Shown here: piece after piece, positions 1 through 8,882 of the stretch | How the letters are laid out: each line of letters begins with the position of its first letter | Position numbering within the stretch: the stretch's first letter is position 1 | Notes under the pieces: generated by a model | Databases searched by the model: none | The model's input: the letters and a program-made list of their open reading frames with translations, nothing else | What the model was told of the DNA's origin: nothing | Made by a program: the position numbers and the translations under genes | Source of the DNA: Alphaproteobacteria bacterium | GTDB taxonomy: Bacteria; Pseudomonadota; Alphaproteobacteria; Micavibrionales; Micavibrionaceae | Assembly (NCBI GenBank): GCA_009995045.1 | Contig: JAACQG010000008.1 | Span: 83,126-147,125 of the forward strand | Direction of reading: 5' to 3' | DNA: 64,000 nt

Positions 1-2664
1 GTGATTGCGCAACGATGTTCATATTTACTTGAGCCGATTGATCCTATTTTGCCTGCGTTTGATACGGTTGGTACGCGATCCGAGTTTGAGGAATTAAAAG
101 CGCAATCGGAAGATGGGTTGCAGTGGCGGCTTGATAATTTTGTTCTTAAGGCCAATCCCGATATTGATCCGAAACCTTATTTTGATCGGCTTGCGTTTGA
201 ATTGGATATTATCAATGGCATGGGGTTTCCGGGTTATTTCCTGATCGTTTCTGATTTTATCAAATGGGCGAAAGAGCAAGATATCCCCGTGGGGCCGGGG
301 CGTGGATCGGGTGCGGGTTCGGTTGTGGCGTGGGCGCTCAAGATTACGGATTTGGACCCGCTTGAATTTGATTTGCTGTTTGAGCGGTTCTTGAACCCTG
401 AACGCGTTTCTATGCCTGATTTCGATATTGATTTTTGTCAGGATCGTCGCGGCGAGGTTATCGAATACGTACAGCGTAAATATGGCCGTGACCGCGTGGC
501 ACAGATTATTACCTTTGGTAAGCTACAGGCGCGTGCGGTGGTGCGCGATGTTGGGCGCGTGCTTCAGATGCCTTATATGCAGGTTGACCGTTTGGCGAAG
601 TTAATTCCTAATAATCCAGCCAATCCGATGACATTGCAAGAGGCGCTTGATGCAGATCCTGATTTGCGTTTGGAGATCAAAAAAGACGCAAGTTCGATCC
701 ATTTGATTGAAATCGCGTTGCAGCTAGAGGGGCTTTATCGTCATGCATCAACGCATGCGGCGGGGGTTGTTATTGGGGATCGCCCTTTACATGAGCTTGT
801 GCCGCTTTACCGTGACCCGCGTTCCGACATGCCGGTGACGCAATTTAACATGAAATTTGTTGAGCAAACGGGCCTTGTGAAGTTTGACTTCCTTGGCTTG
901 AAGACGATGACGGTTGTGCATAAGACCTTGAAATTAGTTGAACAACAATTGGGCAAGAAGATTGATACGCTCGAGATACCGCTTGATGATCAGCCGTCAT
1001 ATGAGCTTATGACGCAAGGGGCAACGGTTGGCGTTTTCCAGTTGGAATCGGCGGGTATGCGTGATGTTCTTCGCAAGATGAAGCCGGATAAATTTGGCGA
1101 TATTATTGCGCTTGTCTCGCTTTATCGTCCTGGCCCGATGGATAATATTCCGACTTATATTGGTGTGAAAGACGGCAGTATTGAGGCGGATTACATGCAT
1201 CCGTTGCTTCAACCTCTTTTGGAAGAGACGTACGGTATTATGGTGTATCAGGAGCAGGTGCAGCGTGCGGCGCAGGCTTTGGCGGGGTATTCACTTGGTG
1301 GTGCGGATTTGCTGCGGCGGGCGATGGGTAAGAAAATTAAGGCGGAAATGGATGCGCAGCGTGAGATGTTTGTCACGGGTGCGAACGACAACAATCAAAT
1401 TCCCGCGGAGCAGGCCAATCATATTTTTGACCAGATCGCGGCGTTTGCGGGCTATGGGTTTAACAAATCGCATGCGGCGGCTTATGCGTTGATTGGGTAT
1501 TGGACGGCTTGGTTAAAATGTCATTATCCATTGCAGTTTATGGCGGCGTCGATGACGCTTGATTTGGGTAATACGGATAAATTATCGGTGTTTAAACAGG
1601 ATTTGGATCGGATGGGGGTGACGTTAACGCCGCCCGATGTGAACAAATCGAATTCTGATTTTAAAGTGGATGGTGAGGTTATTCGATATGCTTTGGCAGC
1701 GCTGAAGGGCGTTGGTGAGGTTGCGATGAAGAATATCGTGATGGAGCGCGATCAAAACGGCCTCTATAAATCGATTGAGGATTTTGCTTCGCGTGTTGAC
1801 TATAAATCCCTGAATAAGCGTCAGCTTGAGGGGTTGGCTACGGCTGGCGGGTTTGAGAGCTTGAACCCCAATCGTGCGCAGATGCATGCGGGGGCGGAGG
1901 TTATCTTGCGTTATGCGCAAAGCCTTGCGGTGGAAAAGGAAAGCGGACAGGTTTCGTTGTTTGGCGGTGCGGATGAGGGTTCTTCGGGGTATGGGGGGCT
2001 TGGTATGCCTGATCTGCCGAAGGTTGAGCCGTGGGATCAGCTTGAATTATTGGCGCGGGAATTTAAGGCGGTTGGGTTTTATCTGTCTGCGCATCCTCTT
2101 GATAGCCGAGAACAGCAATTTGAGAATTTGAAGATTACGTCTTGTGTGAATGTTGAATCTGCTCTGCTTAACGTGTCGCGTCAGAATTTTCAAATGGCTG
2201 GGGTGTTGCTTAAGAAACAGGAAAAAATGTCTCAAAAGGGCAATAAATATGCGTTCCTTCAGCTGTCCGATCCTACGGGTATTTTCGAGGTAACGATGTT
2301 TTCCGATATGCTTGCCCAGACCCGTGAGCATTTAGAACCAGGTACAGCGCTTTTGTTGGGCGTTGAGGCGGAGACGCGTGAAGATCAAATTCGTTATACC
2401 GCGACTAGCGTTCAGCCGCTTGACGCGGCGTTAGAGGGAAAGATTCGCGAGATTGATATCCATATGGATAGCAGCGCGGCGGTTCCCAAGATTAAAGAAT
2501 TTCTTGATATCGAAGGCAAGGGGCACGCGCACATTAATTTGCATGTTCGGGTTGATGGGCATCGTATCGTACAAATGCGTCTAGCTGGGCGTTGGAGTTT
2601 GTCGGCGCAAGCTCGCAATATCATACGTACGCAAGACGGTGTTATGGAGATTAGCGAGGCATAA
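1..2664 (+). CDS. dnaE: DNA polymerase III alpha subunit, 5'-truncated by window edge
   Basis: Replicative DNA polymerase catalytic subunit. The open frame runs from base 1; the first GTG is not a real start, since family members are about 1150 residues and only 887 are here. Seen: the finger/palm region with the acidic catalytic motif MPDFDIDFCQDRR near residue 137, GRGSGAGSVVAWAL before it, the SHAAAYALIGYWTAWLK segment near residue 495, helix-hairpin-helix DNA-binding residues around 550-640, and an OB fold near residues 720-800 (QMAGVLLKKQEKMSQKGNKY). The N-terminal PHP domain lies outside the window. Ends with TAA; no clear terminator follows, so read-through into the next gene is possible. 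Confidence 0.97.
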   Translation: MIAQRCSYLLEPIDPILPAFDTVGTRSEFEELKAQSEDGLQWRLDNFVLKANPDIDPKPYFDRLAFELDIINGMGFPGYFLIVSDFIKWAKEQDIPVGPGRGSGAGSVVAWALKITDLDPLEFDLLFERFLNPERVSMPDFDIDFCQDRRGEVIEYVQRKYGRDRVAQIITFGKLQARAVVRDVGRVLQMPYMQVDRLAKLIPNNPANPMTLQEALDADPDLRLEIKKDASSIHLIEIALQLEGLYRHASTHAAGVVIGDRPLHELVPLYRDPRSDMPVTQFNMKFVEQTGLVKFDFLGLKTMTVVHKTLKLVEQQLGKKIDTLEIPLDDQPSYELMTQGATVGVFQLESAGMRDVLRKMKPDKFGDIIALVSLYRPGPMDNIPTYIGVKDGSIEADYMHPLLQPLLEETYGIMVYQEQVQRAAQALAGYSLGGADLLRRAMGKKIKAEMDAQREMFVTGANDNNQIPAEQANHIFDQIAAFAGYGFNKSHAAAYALIGYWTAWLKCHYPLQFMAASMTLDLGNTDKLSVFKQDLDRMGVTLTPPDVNKSNSDFKVDGEVIRYALAALKGVGEVAMKNIVMERDQNGLYKSIEDFASRVDYKSLNKRQLEGLATAGGFESLNPNRAQMHAGAEVILRYAQSLAVEKESGQVSLFGGADEGSSGYGGLGMPDLPKVEPWDQLELLAREFKAVGFYLSAHPLDSREQQFENLKITSCVNVESALLNVSRQNFQMAGVLLKKQEKMSQKGNKYAFLQLSDPTGIFEVTMFSDMLAQTREHLEPGTALLLGVEAETREDQIRYTATSVQPLDAALEGKIREIDIHMDSSAAVPKIKEFLDIEGKGHAHINLHVRVDGHRIVQMRLAGRWSLSAQARNIIRTQDGVMEISEA

Positions 2665-2728
2665 ATTGCATTTACATATTATTTATGGTAGATTCTGGTT
2701 GTTCAATAAATTAGGAATGTAAGAGCAT

Positions 2729-3721
2729 ATGGGCGCGATATATTTACCGGGACCGATTGCAAATTATTTCAACCATCAGGTTAATGATCTTTTCCAACCC
2801 GCGGGGATGAATGTTGATTTTACCTCACCGCAAAATGAAGCGGCTCTTTATGAGCCGGGTTCATTAGCTTGGCGGGCTTACAAAAACCCAGTGACAGTTT
2901 TTATTGGGGGCGTGTCTGCGGTGTGTATGCAATTGGCGGAGCCACGTGTTCGTAGCGGGGTTTGGGAGCACAGTAATTTTAAAGATAATACTAAGGCAAG
3001 GATACAGCGTACTGGGTTAGCTGCAATGATGACGGTTTATGGCCCTAAAAATGCGGCTGAGAAAATGATACAGCGTGTTAATAGAATGCATGAGAGGGTA
3101 ACTGGTGTCACCCCAAATGGTGAGCCATATAGAGCAAATGATCCTGAATTGCTAAACTGGGTTTTCAATACTGCGAATTATGGTTTTTTAAGTGCTTATG
3201 ATCGTTTTGGGCCGGGTGCAGCGAGAGAAGAAATTGATGTAAGTTTGGAGGAGGCCGCTGAAAATGTAGCGCCTTTATGGGGTGTGACTTCGGCGGTGCG
3301 AAGTGTTAGTGACGTTCAATCAAGTTTTGATAAGATGCTTCCGAAGCTAGAAAGCCATCCTTATCTTGAAGAGTTCATGGTTATCATCAAAAAAGCAGAG
3401 CTAATGCCAAGTTATTTGAGGCCTGTTCAGCTTTTGTTGATTAGGGCTGCTGTTAGTAACATGCCTGAGAATGTGAGTGCTCGTGTTGGCTTAGATAAAT
3501 TCGGGCTTAGGCCGGGCGAAGAGACATTGGTAAAGATGATGGGCAAATTGGCGGATAGGGTTTATCTTGACGCTCTTCCTGCAATTGATGCGAGTCAGAG
3601 AATGGGGCTACCTGCAGATTATCTTTATACGCGCGGCGCGAATGATAATGAAGCAGATGGTTCTCATGACGCAGCTCCTAATCATAATCCCAAGCCACCT
3701 GCTGACGAGTTTCATTTATAG
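2729..3721 (+). CDS. MpaB/DUF2236-family oxygenase-like protein
   Basis: 330 residues. I assign it to the DUF2236 family (ER-bound oxygenase mpaB/B', related to the heme-dependent latex-clearing oxygenase) by pattern: PVTVFIGGVSAVCMQLAEP near residue 53, a following GVWEHSNF segment, RIQRTGLAAMMTVYG, then RMHERVTGV....GEPYRANDPELLNWV. The conserved arginines and histidines of this layout are present, so a heme-binding fold is plausible. The substrate is unknown. There is no signal peptide; the C-terminus (about 30 residues) is polar and proline/asparagine rich and probably disordered. It lies 64 bases after dnaE, with AGGA upstream of the ATG. The family is known; the role here is inference. 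Confidence 0.75.
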   Translation: MGAIYLPGPIANYFNHQVNDLFQPAGMNVDFTSPQNEAALYEPGSLAWRAYKNPVTVFIGGVSAVCMQLAEPRVRSGVWEHSNFKDNTKARIQRTGLAAMMTVYGPKNAAEKMIQRVNRMHERVTGVTPNGEPYRANDPELLNWVFNTANYGFLSAYDRFGPGAAREEIDVSLEEAAENVAPLWGVTSAVRSVSDVQSSFDKMLPKLESHPYLEEFMVIIKKAELMPSYLRPVQLLLIRAAVSNMPENVSARVGLDKFGLRPGEETLVKMMGKLADRVYLDALPAIDASQRMGLPADYLYTRGANDNEADGSHDAAPNHNPKPPADEFHL

Positions 3722-3800
3722 GTATTTGGGGTAATAAGCGAGGCATAAAAATAAATTTGCGTGTATCAAAATATCTGTATTTTTTGCTTGCGACTCGGCG

Positions 3801-3806
3801 TATATT
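3801..3806 (+). promoter_or_regulatory. Candidate -10 box of the small transcript
   Basis: TATATT lies about 70 bases before the 16-codon ORF. No good -35 hexamer is found at 16-18 bases, so this is a weak call. Initiation near 3813 would give a transcript of about 175 bases ending at the terminator at 3951-3988. Confidence 0.3.
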
Positions 3807-3877
3807 ACTGTTTGTCATCAGTTAAAATTGATGATCGCCGCTATCGCTTAAGGTAGCATTATATAAGGGTTCCTAGC

Positions 3878-3928
3878 ATGGCTACAAAACCATCTACCAA
3901 GGGTAAACCAACACCAGTTAAGAAATAG
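3878..3928 (+). CDS. Putative 16-residue basic peptide in a short terminated transcript
   Basis: The translation is MATKPSTKGKPTPVKK followed by TAG. An AAGGG Shine-Dalgarno sits at 3865-3869, eight bases before the ATG. Two small hairpins lie upstream (TCATCA/TGATGA at 3815-3834 and GCTATC/GGTAGC at 3840-3857), and a strong intrinsic terminator follows 22 bases after the stop. The peptide is Lys/Pro/Thr rich with no hydrophobic segment. I do not recognise a family. It could be a real small protein, or the translated part of a small RNA. The spacing of ribosome site, ORF and terminator supports a real unit, but a 16-codon ORF can occur by chance. Confidence 0.45.
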   Translation: MATKPSTKGKPTPVKK

Positions 3929-3950
3929 CATTTTCTTATATTGATTATAT

Positions 3951-3988
3951 AAAGCGCGAAGCCTTTAAAAAAGCTCCGCGCTTTTTTT
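3951..3988 (+). terminator. Rho-independent terminator upstream of rpsB
   Basis: A 12-base left arm at 3951-3962 (AAAGCGCGAAGC) pairs with GCTCCGCGCTTT at 3973-3984 with one A-C mismatch, and is followed by a run of seven T. It separates the small transcript from the rpsB promoter. Confidence 0.85.
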
Positions 3989-4005
3989 GATGGGGCAATT
4001 TGTTC

Positions 4006-4034
4006 TTGCAATTACGCTTAAAACCCCATATATA
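4006..4034 (+). promoter_or_regulatory. Sigma-70-type promoter of rpsB
   Basis: TTGCAA at 4006-4011 and TATATA at 4029-4034, 17 bases apart. Initiation is expected near 4041, giving a leader of about 107 bases before the rpsB ATG. Confidence 0.7.
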
Positions 4035-4040
4035 CCGCAG

Positions 4041-4147
4041 CATCACTCATGGTGGGTGAAATTCACATGTGGGTTCCTAAACCAGTGTTTCAAATGAAAC
4101 CAAGGCTCACAGAGGAAATAACTGGACTTAAAACAGGAGATAGTCTT
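4041..4147 (+). promoter_or_regulatory. rpsB 5' leader with small hairpins
   Basis: The predicted untranslated leader holds three short inverted repeats: GTGAAATTCAC (4056-4066), GGTT-CCTA-AACC (4072-4083) and GTTTC-AAAT-GAAAC (4087-4100), then the Shine-Dalgarno AGGAG at 4135-4139. In E. coli the rpsB leader mediates feedback by S2; whether this leader does the same is inference. Confidence 0.4.
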
Positions 4148-5044
4148 ATGGCTTTGCCAGAATTTACAATGCAACAATTGCTCGAAGCGGGCGTTCACTT
4201 TGGTCACCACACACGTCGTTGGAATCCTAAAATGAAGGATTACATCTTTGGTGTGCGTAATGGCGTTCACATTATCGATCTTCAACAAACTCAGCCGTTG
4301 TTGAATGACGCGGTTAAATCATTGCGTGATATCGTTGCCAATGGCGGACGTGTTTTGTTCGTGGGAACAAAACGCCAAGCGTCACAAAAAGTTGCGGAAA
4401 GCGCGAAGCGTTGTGGTCAGTACTATGTGAACCACAGATGGCTTGGTGGTATGATGACCAACTGGCAGACAATTTCAAAATCAATTCAACGTTTGCGCGA
4501 TCTTGATACACTTCTAGCGGATGATGCTCAGCGCGCAATCCGTACCAAGAAAGAGCTTTTGATGCTTACGCGTGAGCGTGACAAGCTTGAGCTTTCAATC
4601 GGTGGAATTAAAGACATGGGTGGTAAGCCTGATGCGATCTTCATTATTGACACAAACAAAGAAGATATTGCGATCAAAGAAGCGAATAACCTTCACATTC
4701 CAGTATTTGCGGTTGTTGATTCCAATGCAAACCCAGATGGTGTTGATTACGTTATCCCGGGTAATGATGACGCGCTTCGCTCGATTGAGTTTTACTGCGA
4801 GCTTATGACTGATGCGGTTCTTGATGGTCTTCAAGCGGAGATGACTAAAGCGGGCATTGATAAGGGCGCGGCGGAAGATGTGAAAGTATCTATCCCGAAA
4901 GCGAAGAAGAAAAAAGATGAGCCAGAAGAGCTTACTCCTGGTGAGCAAGCAAAAGTAACGGCTGATCAATCAGCGCCTAAGAAGGATGCTGAAGAGGCGA
5001 CTTCTGAGGAAGAAAAAGACGCAAAGAAAGCGGCTTCTGCTTAA
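4148..5044 (+). CDS. rpsB: 30S ribosomal protein S2
   Basis: Small-subunit protein S2, 298 residues. The start is [20 protein letters not shown], chosen because AGGAG lies eight bases upstream and the family begins here; an in-frame ATG at 4049 would add 33 residues unlike S2. The conserved [10 protein letters not shown] and GGMMTNW segments are present. The C-terminus after about residue 240 is a Lys/Glu/Ala-rich tail longer than in E. coli S2 (241 residues), as in several Alphaproteobacteria. It is followed by a hairpin and tsf, the usual rpsB-tsf arrangement. Confidence 0.97.
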   Translation: MALPEFTMQQLLEAGVHFGHHTRRWNPKMKDYIFGVRNGVHIIDLQQTQPLLNDAVKSLRDIVANGGRVLFVGTKRQASQKVAESAKRCGQYYVNHRWLGGMMTNWQTISKSIQRLRDLDTLLADDAQRAIRTKKELLMLTRERDKLELSIGGIKDMGGKPDAIFIIDTNKEDIAIKEANNLHIPVFAVVDSNANPDGVDYVIPGNDDALRSIEFYCELMTDAVLDGLQAEMTKAGIDKGAAEDVKVSIPKAKKKKDEPEELTPGEQAKVTADQSAPKKDAEEATSEEEKDAKKAASA

Positions 5045-5053
5045 TTATTCAAT

Positions 5054-5079
5054 ATCCCTCGCGTTCATGTGCGAGGGAT
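5054..5079 (+). promoter_or_regulatory. Intercistronic hairpin between rpsB and tsf
   Basis: ATCCCTCGC (5054-5062) pairs perfectly with GCGAGGGAT (5071-5079) around an eight-base loop. There is no T-run after it, so it is more likely an attenuator or mRNA-processing/stability element than a full terminator. Confidence 0.55.
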
Positions 5080-5113
5080 TATCATACACATACATTTATT
5101 TAGGAGAAAAAAG

Positions 5114-6031
5114 ATGGCTAATATTACAGCATCAATGGTTAAAGAATTACGTGAGAAAACAGGCGCGGGCATGATGGATGCCAAGAAGGCACTGACTGAA
5201 ACTAACGGCGACGTTGAAGCGGCGATGGAAGAGCTTCGCAAAAAAGGTATGGCGAAAGCGGATAAGAAATCTAGCCGTACTGCAGCGGAAGGTCTTGTTG
5301 CGGTTGTAACCGAAGGCACAAAAGGCGCGGTTATCGAGCTTAATGCGGAAACTGATTTCGTGAGCCGTAATGAAGAATTCCAAAACTTTGTTGAAGCCGT
5401 TGCGAAAAAAGCAATTGATGCGGATAGCGTTGAAAAATTGTCTGCGGCTGATCATGGTGTAAAATCTGTTAAAGATGCTTTGACTGACCTTGTTGCGAAA
5501 ATTGGCGAGAACATGACTTTGCGTCGCGTTGAGAAGCTTGAAGTGTCTCAGGGCGCAGTTGTTTCATATGTGCATGGCGCGTTGAAAGAAGGCCTTGGTA
5601 AGATCGGTGTTCTTGTTGCGTTTGAATCTGACGCTGATCAGGCAACGCTTGATGCGCTTGGTAAGCAGATTGCGATGCATGTTGCTGCGGCGTTCCCGAA
5701 ATATCTTGATCGTGAAAGCGTTGATGCGGCCGAAATGGAAAAAGAACGCGAGTTTCTGATCGAGCAAGCCAAAGCAGAAGGCAAACCACAGGAAATTGCA
5801 GAGAAAATGGTTGAAGGCCGTATGCGCAAATATTACGAAGAAATCTGTCTTCTTGATCAGAAATTTGTGATTGATGGCGAAACCAGAATTGAAGACGTTG
5901 TTGCAAACGCAGCCAAAGACGCAGGCAAGCAGATCAAGCTTGTTAATTATGTGCGTGTTCAGCTTGGCGATGGCATTGAAAAAGAAGTTGAAGATTTTGC
6001 CGCTGAAGTTGGTAAAGTTGCCCACGGTTAA
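5114..6031 (+). CDS. tsf: Translation elongation factor Ts
   Basis: GDP/GTP exchange factor for EF-Tu, 305 residues. The start is the ATG after AGGAG (5102-5106), giving MANITASMVKELREKTGAGM, the typical N-terminal UBA-like domain; the upstream in-frame ATG at 5069 lies inside the rpsB-tsf hairpin region. The EF-Tu contact motif TDFVSRNEEF is present, with two core subdomains after it. Normal length for the family. Co-transcribed with rpsB and followed by pyrH and frr, the standard bacterial order. Confidence 0.97.
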   Translation: MANITASMVKELREKTGAGMMDAKKALTETNGDVEAAMEELRKKGMAKADKKSSRTAAEGLVAVVTEGTKGAVIELNAETDFVSRNEEFQNFVEAVAKKAIDADSVEKLSAADHGVKSVKDALTDLVAKIGENMTLRRVEKLEVSQGAVVSYVHGALKEGLGKIGVLVAFESDADQATLDALGKQIAMHVAAAFPKYLDRESVDAAEMEKEREFLIEQAKAEGKPQEIAEKMVEGRMRKYYEEICLLDQKFVIDGETRIEDVVANAAKDAGKQIKLVNYVRVQLGDGIEKEVEDFAAEVGKVAHG

Positions 6032-6054
6032 GTCTGTTTAAATTATAGTTTTTT

Positions 6055-6089
6055 AATGGAGCTGCATGGACATTCTGTGCGGCTCCATT
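6055..6089 (+). promoter_or_regulatory. Hairpin between tsf and pyrH
   Basis: AATGGAGC (6055-6062) pairs with GCTCCATT (6082-6089); the stem continues by a T-G wobble and GCA/TGC (6064-6066 with 6078-6080). No T-run follows. It may attenuate or protect the mRNA between tsf and pyrH. Confidence 0.5.
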
Positions 6090-6125
6090 TACATTAGGAT
6101 CATATTTTATAAAGAGAGTTATTTT

Positions 6126-6869
6126 ATGATGAATGCCGACATTGCCTCTGATATTGCGCAAGCGAGACACTATAAACGTGTAATGTTAAAAATGTCAGGT
6201 GAGGTGTTAATGGGGCCAGAAGAATATGGCATTCATTCCCCCACGGTCACACGCGTTGCAAAAGATATTCAGCAGGTAATTGATAGCGGTGTTGAGGTTT
6301 GCGTTGTTGTTGGTGCGGGGAATATTTTTCGCGGCGTTTCCGGCGCGGCGGATGGCATGGATCGTACAACGGCGGATTATATGGGGATGCTTGGCATTGT
6401 GATGAATGCTCTTGCATTGCAAAATGCGTTAGAAAATATTGGTGTGCAAACACGCGTTCAATCGGCGATCCGTATGGATTCTATTTGTGAGCCGTATATT
6501 CGCCGCCGTGCGATGCGTCACATGGAAAAGGGGCGTGTTGTTATTTTTGCGGCAGGAACTGGTAATCCATATTTCACGACAGATACTGCGGGTGCACTTC
6601 GTGCGTCGGAGATGGAATGTGATGCTATATTCAAGGGGACGAAAGTGGATGGTGTGTATACAGCTGACCCACAAACAAACCCGGATGCGACGCATTTTAA
6701 GCAGATATCTTATATGGATGTTTTGACTAAAGATTTGCGTGTGATGGATGCAACGGCGATTTCATTGGCGCGTGAAAACCAAATACCTATCGTTGTTTTC
6801 TCTATTCGTGAAGAAGGTAATTTTGCAAAAGTTGTTCAATCAAAGGGTAAGTTTACGGTCGTAAGCTAA
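6126..6869 (+). CDS. pyrH: Uridylate kinase
   Basis: UMP kinase of the amino-acid-kinase fold, making UDP from UMP and ATP; a hexameric cytosolic enzyme. 247 residues from the ATG at 6126 (a second ATG follows at 6129), with a purine-rich site AAAGAGAG upstream. Seen: [12 protein letters not shown] (phosphate loop), [29 protein letters not shown] and the C-terminal [12 protein letters not shown] region. The in-frame upstream ATG at 6066 lies in the hairpin before the gene and adds atypical residues. It lies between tsf and frr as usual. Confidence 0.96.
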   Translation: MMNADIASDIAQARHYKRVMLKMSGEVLMGPEEYGIHSPTVTRVAKDIQQVIDSGVEVCVVVGAGNIFRGVSGAADGMDRTTADYMGMLGIVMNALALQNALENIGVQTRVQSAIRMDSICEPYIRRRAMRHMEKGRVVIFAAGTGNPYFTTDTAGALRASEMECDAIFKGTKVDGVYTADPQTNPDATHFKQISYMDVLTKDLRVMDATAISLARENQIPIVVFSIREEGNFAKVVQSKGKFTVVS

Positions 6870-6901
6870 CCTGTATAATACTAAATAAAAGGAAATATAT
6901 C

Positions 6902-7444
6902 ATGTCTTATGATGCAGCTGATTTGAAGCGCCGTATGGAAGGTGCAATTGATAATTTGCATAAAGAATTTGCGGGTTTAAGAACGGGGCGGGCTTCTGTG
7001 AGTTTGCTTGACCCTATTGTTGTTGATGTTTATGGCAGTAAGATGCCATTGAACCAAATCGGTACGGTTAATATCCCTGAGCCACGTATGTTGTCGGTAC
7101 AGGTTTGGGATTCGGGCAATGTTCGTGCGACCGAAAAAGCTATTCGTGATTCTGGTCTTGGTCTTAATCCTATGCCAGAGGGATCAACGATCCGTATTCC
7201 GCTTCCTGATTTGACGGAAGAGCGCCGCAGTGAACTTCAAAAAGTTGCGGGTAAATATGCGGAGAGTGCGCGCATTGCTGTTCGTAATGTACGTAAGGAC
7301 GGCATGGATTCTATTAAGAATGGCGATGAGCCGGAAGATACGCAAAAGAAACAAGCTGAAGATGTTCAAAAATTAACGGACAGCATCATTAAGCGCGTTG
7401 ATACGATGCTTGCGGAAAAAGAAACTGACATAATGGTCGTTTAA
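6902..7444 (+). CDS. frr: Ribosome recycling factor
   Basis: Splits post-termination ribosomes with EF-G. 180 residues, near the usual 185. Seen: [20 protein letters not shown] in the first third, MLSVQVWD, and the conserved [18 protein letters not shown] helix, followed by [25 protein letters not shown] lies nine bases before the ATG. Thirty-two bases after pyrH and nineteen before uppS, so one transcription unit. Confidence 0.97.
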   Translation: MSYDAADLKRRMEGAIDNLHKEFAGLRTGRASVSLLDPIVVDVYGSKMPLNQIGTVNIPEPRMLSVQVWDSGNVRATEKAIRDSGLGLNPMPEGSTIRIPLPDLTEERRSELQKVAGKYAESARIAVRNVRKDGMDSIKNGDEPEDTQKKQAEDVQKLTDSIIKRVDTMLAEKETDIMVV

Positions 7445-7463
7445 ATTCTAGTTTAAGATAGTC

Positions 7464-8195
7464 ATGCAAAGCTCTGATAAAAATACCAATATCCCGAAAC
7501 ACGTTGCCGTCATTATGGATGGCAATGGTCGTTGGGCGAAGGCACGAAACTTGCCGCGTACGGCAGGGCATAAGCAAGGCGCAGAGGCGGCGCGTAATGT
7601 TGTGAAAAACGCAGCTGAGCTTGGTGTGCAATATATTACTCTGTTTGGTTTTTCGTCTGAGAATTGGTCTCGCCCTAAATCTGAAGTCAAAGATTTGATG
7701 AATTTGCTTCGTTATTATTTGCGTTCAGAAACTGCGGAGCTTCATAAAAGCGGGGCGCGGCTTCGGGTGATTGGGGATCGTAATGCATTGGATGCGGATA
7801 TCGTTAAATTGATTGAAAATGCGGAAGAATTGACACGAAATAACGATAACGTCACGGCGATTATTGCGCTTAATTATGGTGGGCGTCAGGATATTTTACA
7901 TGCCGTTAAGCGCCTTCATGATGCGCATTTGGATGAAGAATTGTCGATGGAGACTATTGCGGCGCAATTTCCAGGATTTTTGATGACGCAGGGTATTCCT
8001 GATCCTGATTTGATGATCCGCACAAGCGGCGAAAGCCGGATTAGTAATTTCCTTCTGTGGCAGTGTGCCTATACTGAGTTTGTATTTACGGATATATTGT
8101 GGCCCGATTTTGATGCAAAGGCGCTCGCCTTGGCGGTTAATGAGTTTGGCCAGCGTGATCGCCGCTATGGCGCAGTGAAATCTTCGAAAGCTTAA
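7464..8195 (+). CDS. uppS: Undecaprenyl diphosphate synthase (cis-prenyltransferase)
   Basis: Condenses isopentenyl diphosphate onto farnesyl diphosphate to make the C55 carrier lipid for peptidoglycan and LPS. 243 residues. The catalytic HVAVIMDGNGRWAK motif lies near residue 13, FGFSSENWSRP follows, and the C-terminal signature RTSGESRISNFLLWQ is present. No strong Shine-Dalgarno. Nineteen bases after frr and three before cdsA; its carrier lipid serves the lipid A and cell-wall genes further on. Confidence 0.96.
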   Translation: MQSSDKNTNIPKHVAVIMDGNGRWAKARNLPRTAGHKQGAEAARNVVKNAAELGVQYITLFGFSSENWSRPKSEVKDLMNLLRYYLRSETAELHKSGARLRVIGDRNALDADIVKLIENAEELTRNNDNVTAIIALNYGGRQDILHAVKRLHDAHLDEELSMETIAAQFPGFLMTQGIPDPDLMIRTSGESRISNFLLWQCAYTEFVFTDILWPDFDAKALALAVNEFGQRDRRYGAVKSSKA

Positions 8196-8198
8196 ATC

Positions 8199-8882
8199 AT
8201 GTTTAATGGCCGCCTTAATCTTCAAAGCCTACAGACACGGAGTGTTTCTGCGGCTGTTATGATTGCGGTTGTGGTTACTATTTTGATTGTAGGCGGCATT
8301 CCTTTTATTGCATTGCTTGGGCTTTTGGCGGCGGTGTCGCTTTATGAATGGGCGCAGCTTGCCTTAAAATGCGAAAAGCCGGTCAGCATCATTTATTTAG
8401 TCGCGGGGGTTCCTTATGTGATGGGAAGTTTTCTGTGTTGCTTTGTGATTTTTGAAAGCATCGGGTTTTTCTGGTCTATCATTTTTTTGATGATGGTTTG
8501 GGTCAGTGATAGCGGTGCGTATTTTGCTGGTAAAACCATTGGCGGGCCGAAGATGGCGGCGCGTATAAGCCCGAATAAAACATGGGCGGGTTTTGGCGGT
8601 GCGATATTATCGCCTGCGTTCATTGGGGTTGTTGCGATGTTTTTGTATCGCGGCGTTGATGATTTTTCATTGGTTGCGCTTATGATGATGGGGATTTCCG
8701 GCGTATTTATTGGCGCTGCGGGGCAGGTGGGTGATCTTGTGATTTCTGCGTTTAAACGCAAAGCCGGGGTTAAAGATACGGGGACACTTATCCCTGGGCA
8801 TGGCGGTTTATTGGATCGTGTTGATTCCATGTTGCTGGCTGCGCCTGTATATCTCATGTTGTTTGCTTATGGCCATGGGTAA
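8199..8882 (+). CDS. cdsA: Phosphatidate cytidylyltransferase
   Basis: Makes CDP-diacylglycerol from phosphatidic acid and CTP at the inner membrane. 227 residues, somewhat shorter than many family members (about 270), mostly by fewer N-terminal membrane segments. Several hydrophobic helices are visible. The family signature is complete: SAFKRKAGVKDTGTLIPGHG followed by GLLDRVD. Starts three bases after the uppS stop and overlaps the start of dxr. Confidence 0.93.
   Translation: MFNGRLNLQSLQTRSVSAAVMIAVVVTILIVGGIPFIALLGLLAAVSLYEWAQLALKCEKPVSIIYLVAGVPYVMGSFLCCFVIFESIGFFWSIIFLMMVWVSDSGAYFAGKTIGGPKMAARISPNKTWAGFGGAILSPAFIGVVAMFLYRGVDDFSLVALMMMGISGVFIGAAGQVGDLVISAFKRKAGVKDTGTLIPGHGGLLDRVDSMLLAAPVYLMLFAYGHG

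Noticed and set aside
1181-1492. Open frame of 103 codons inside dnaE
   Set aside because: Arg-rich translation in another frame of a strongly conserved gene; no ribosome site and no family resemblance.
4049-4147. Upstream extension of rpsB by 33 codons
   Set aside because: The extra residues do not resemble S2, and the AGGAG at 4135-4139 is correctly placed only for the ATG at 4148.
5469-5906. Long reverse-strand open frames within tsf
   Set aside because: They are complementary shadows of a well-conserved gene, with Gln/His-rich unlikely translations.
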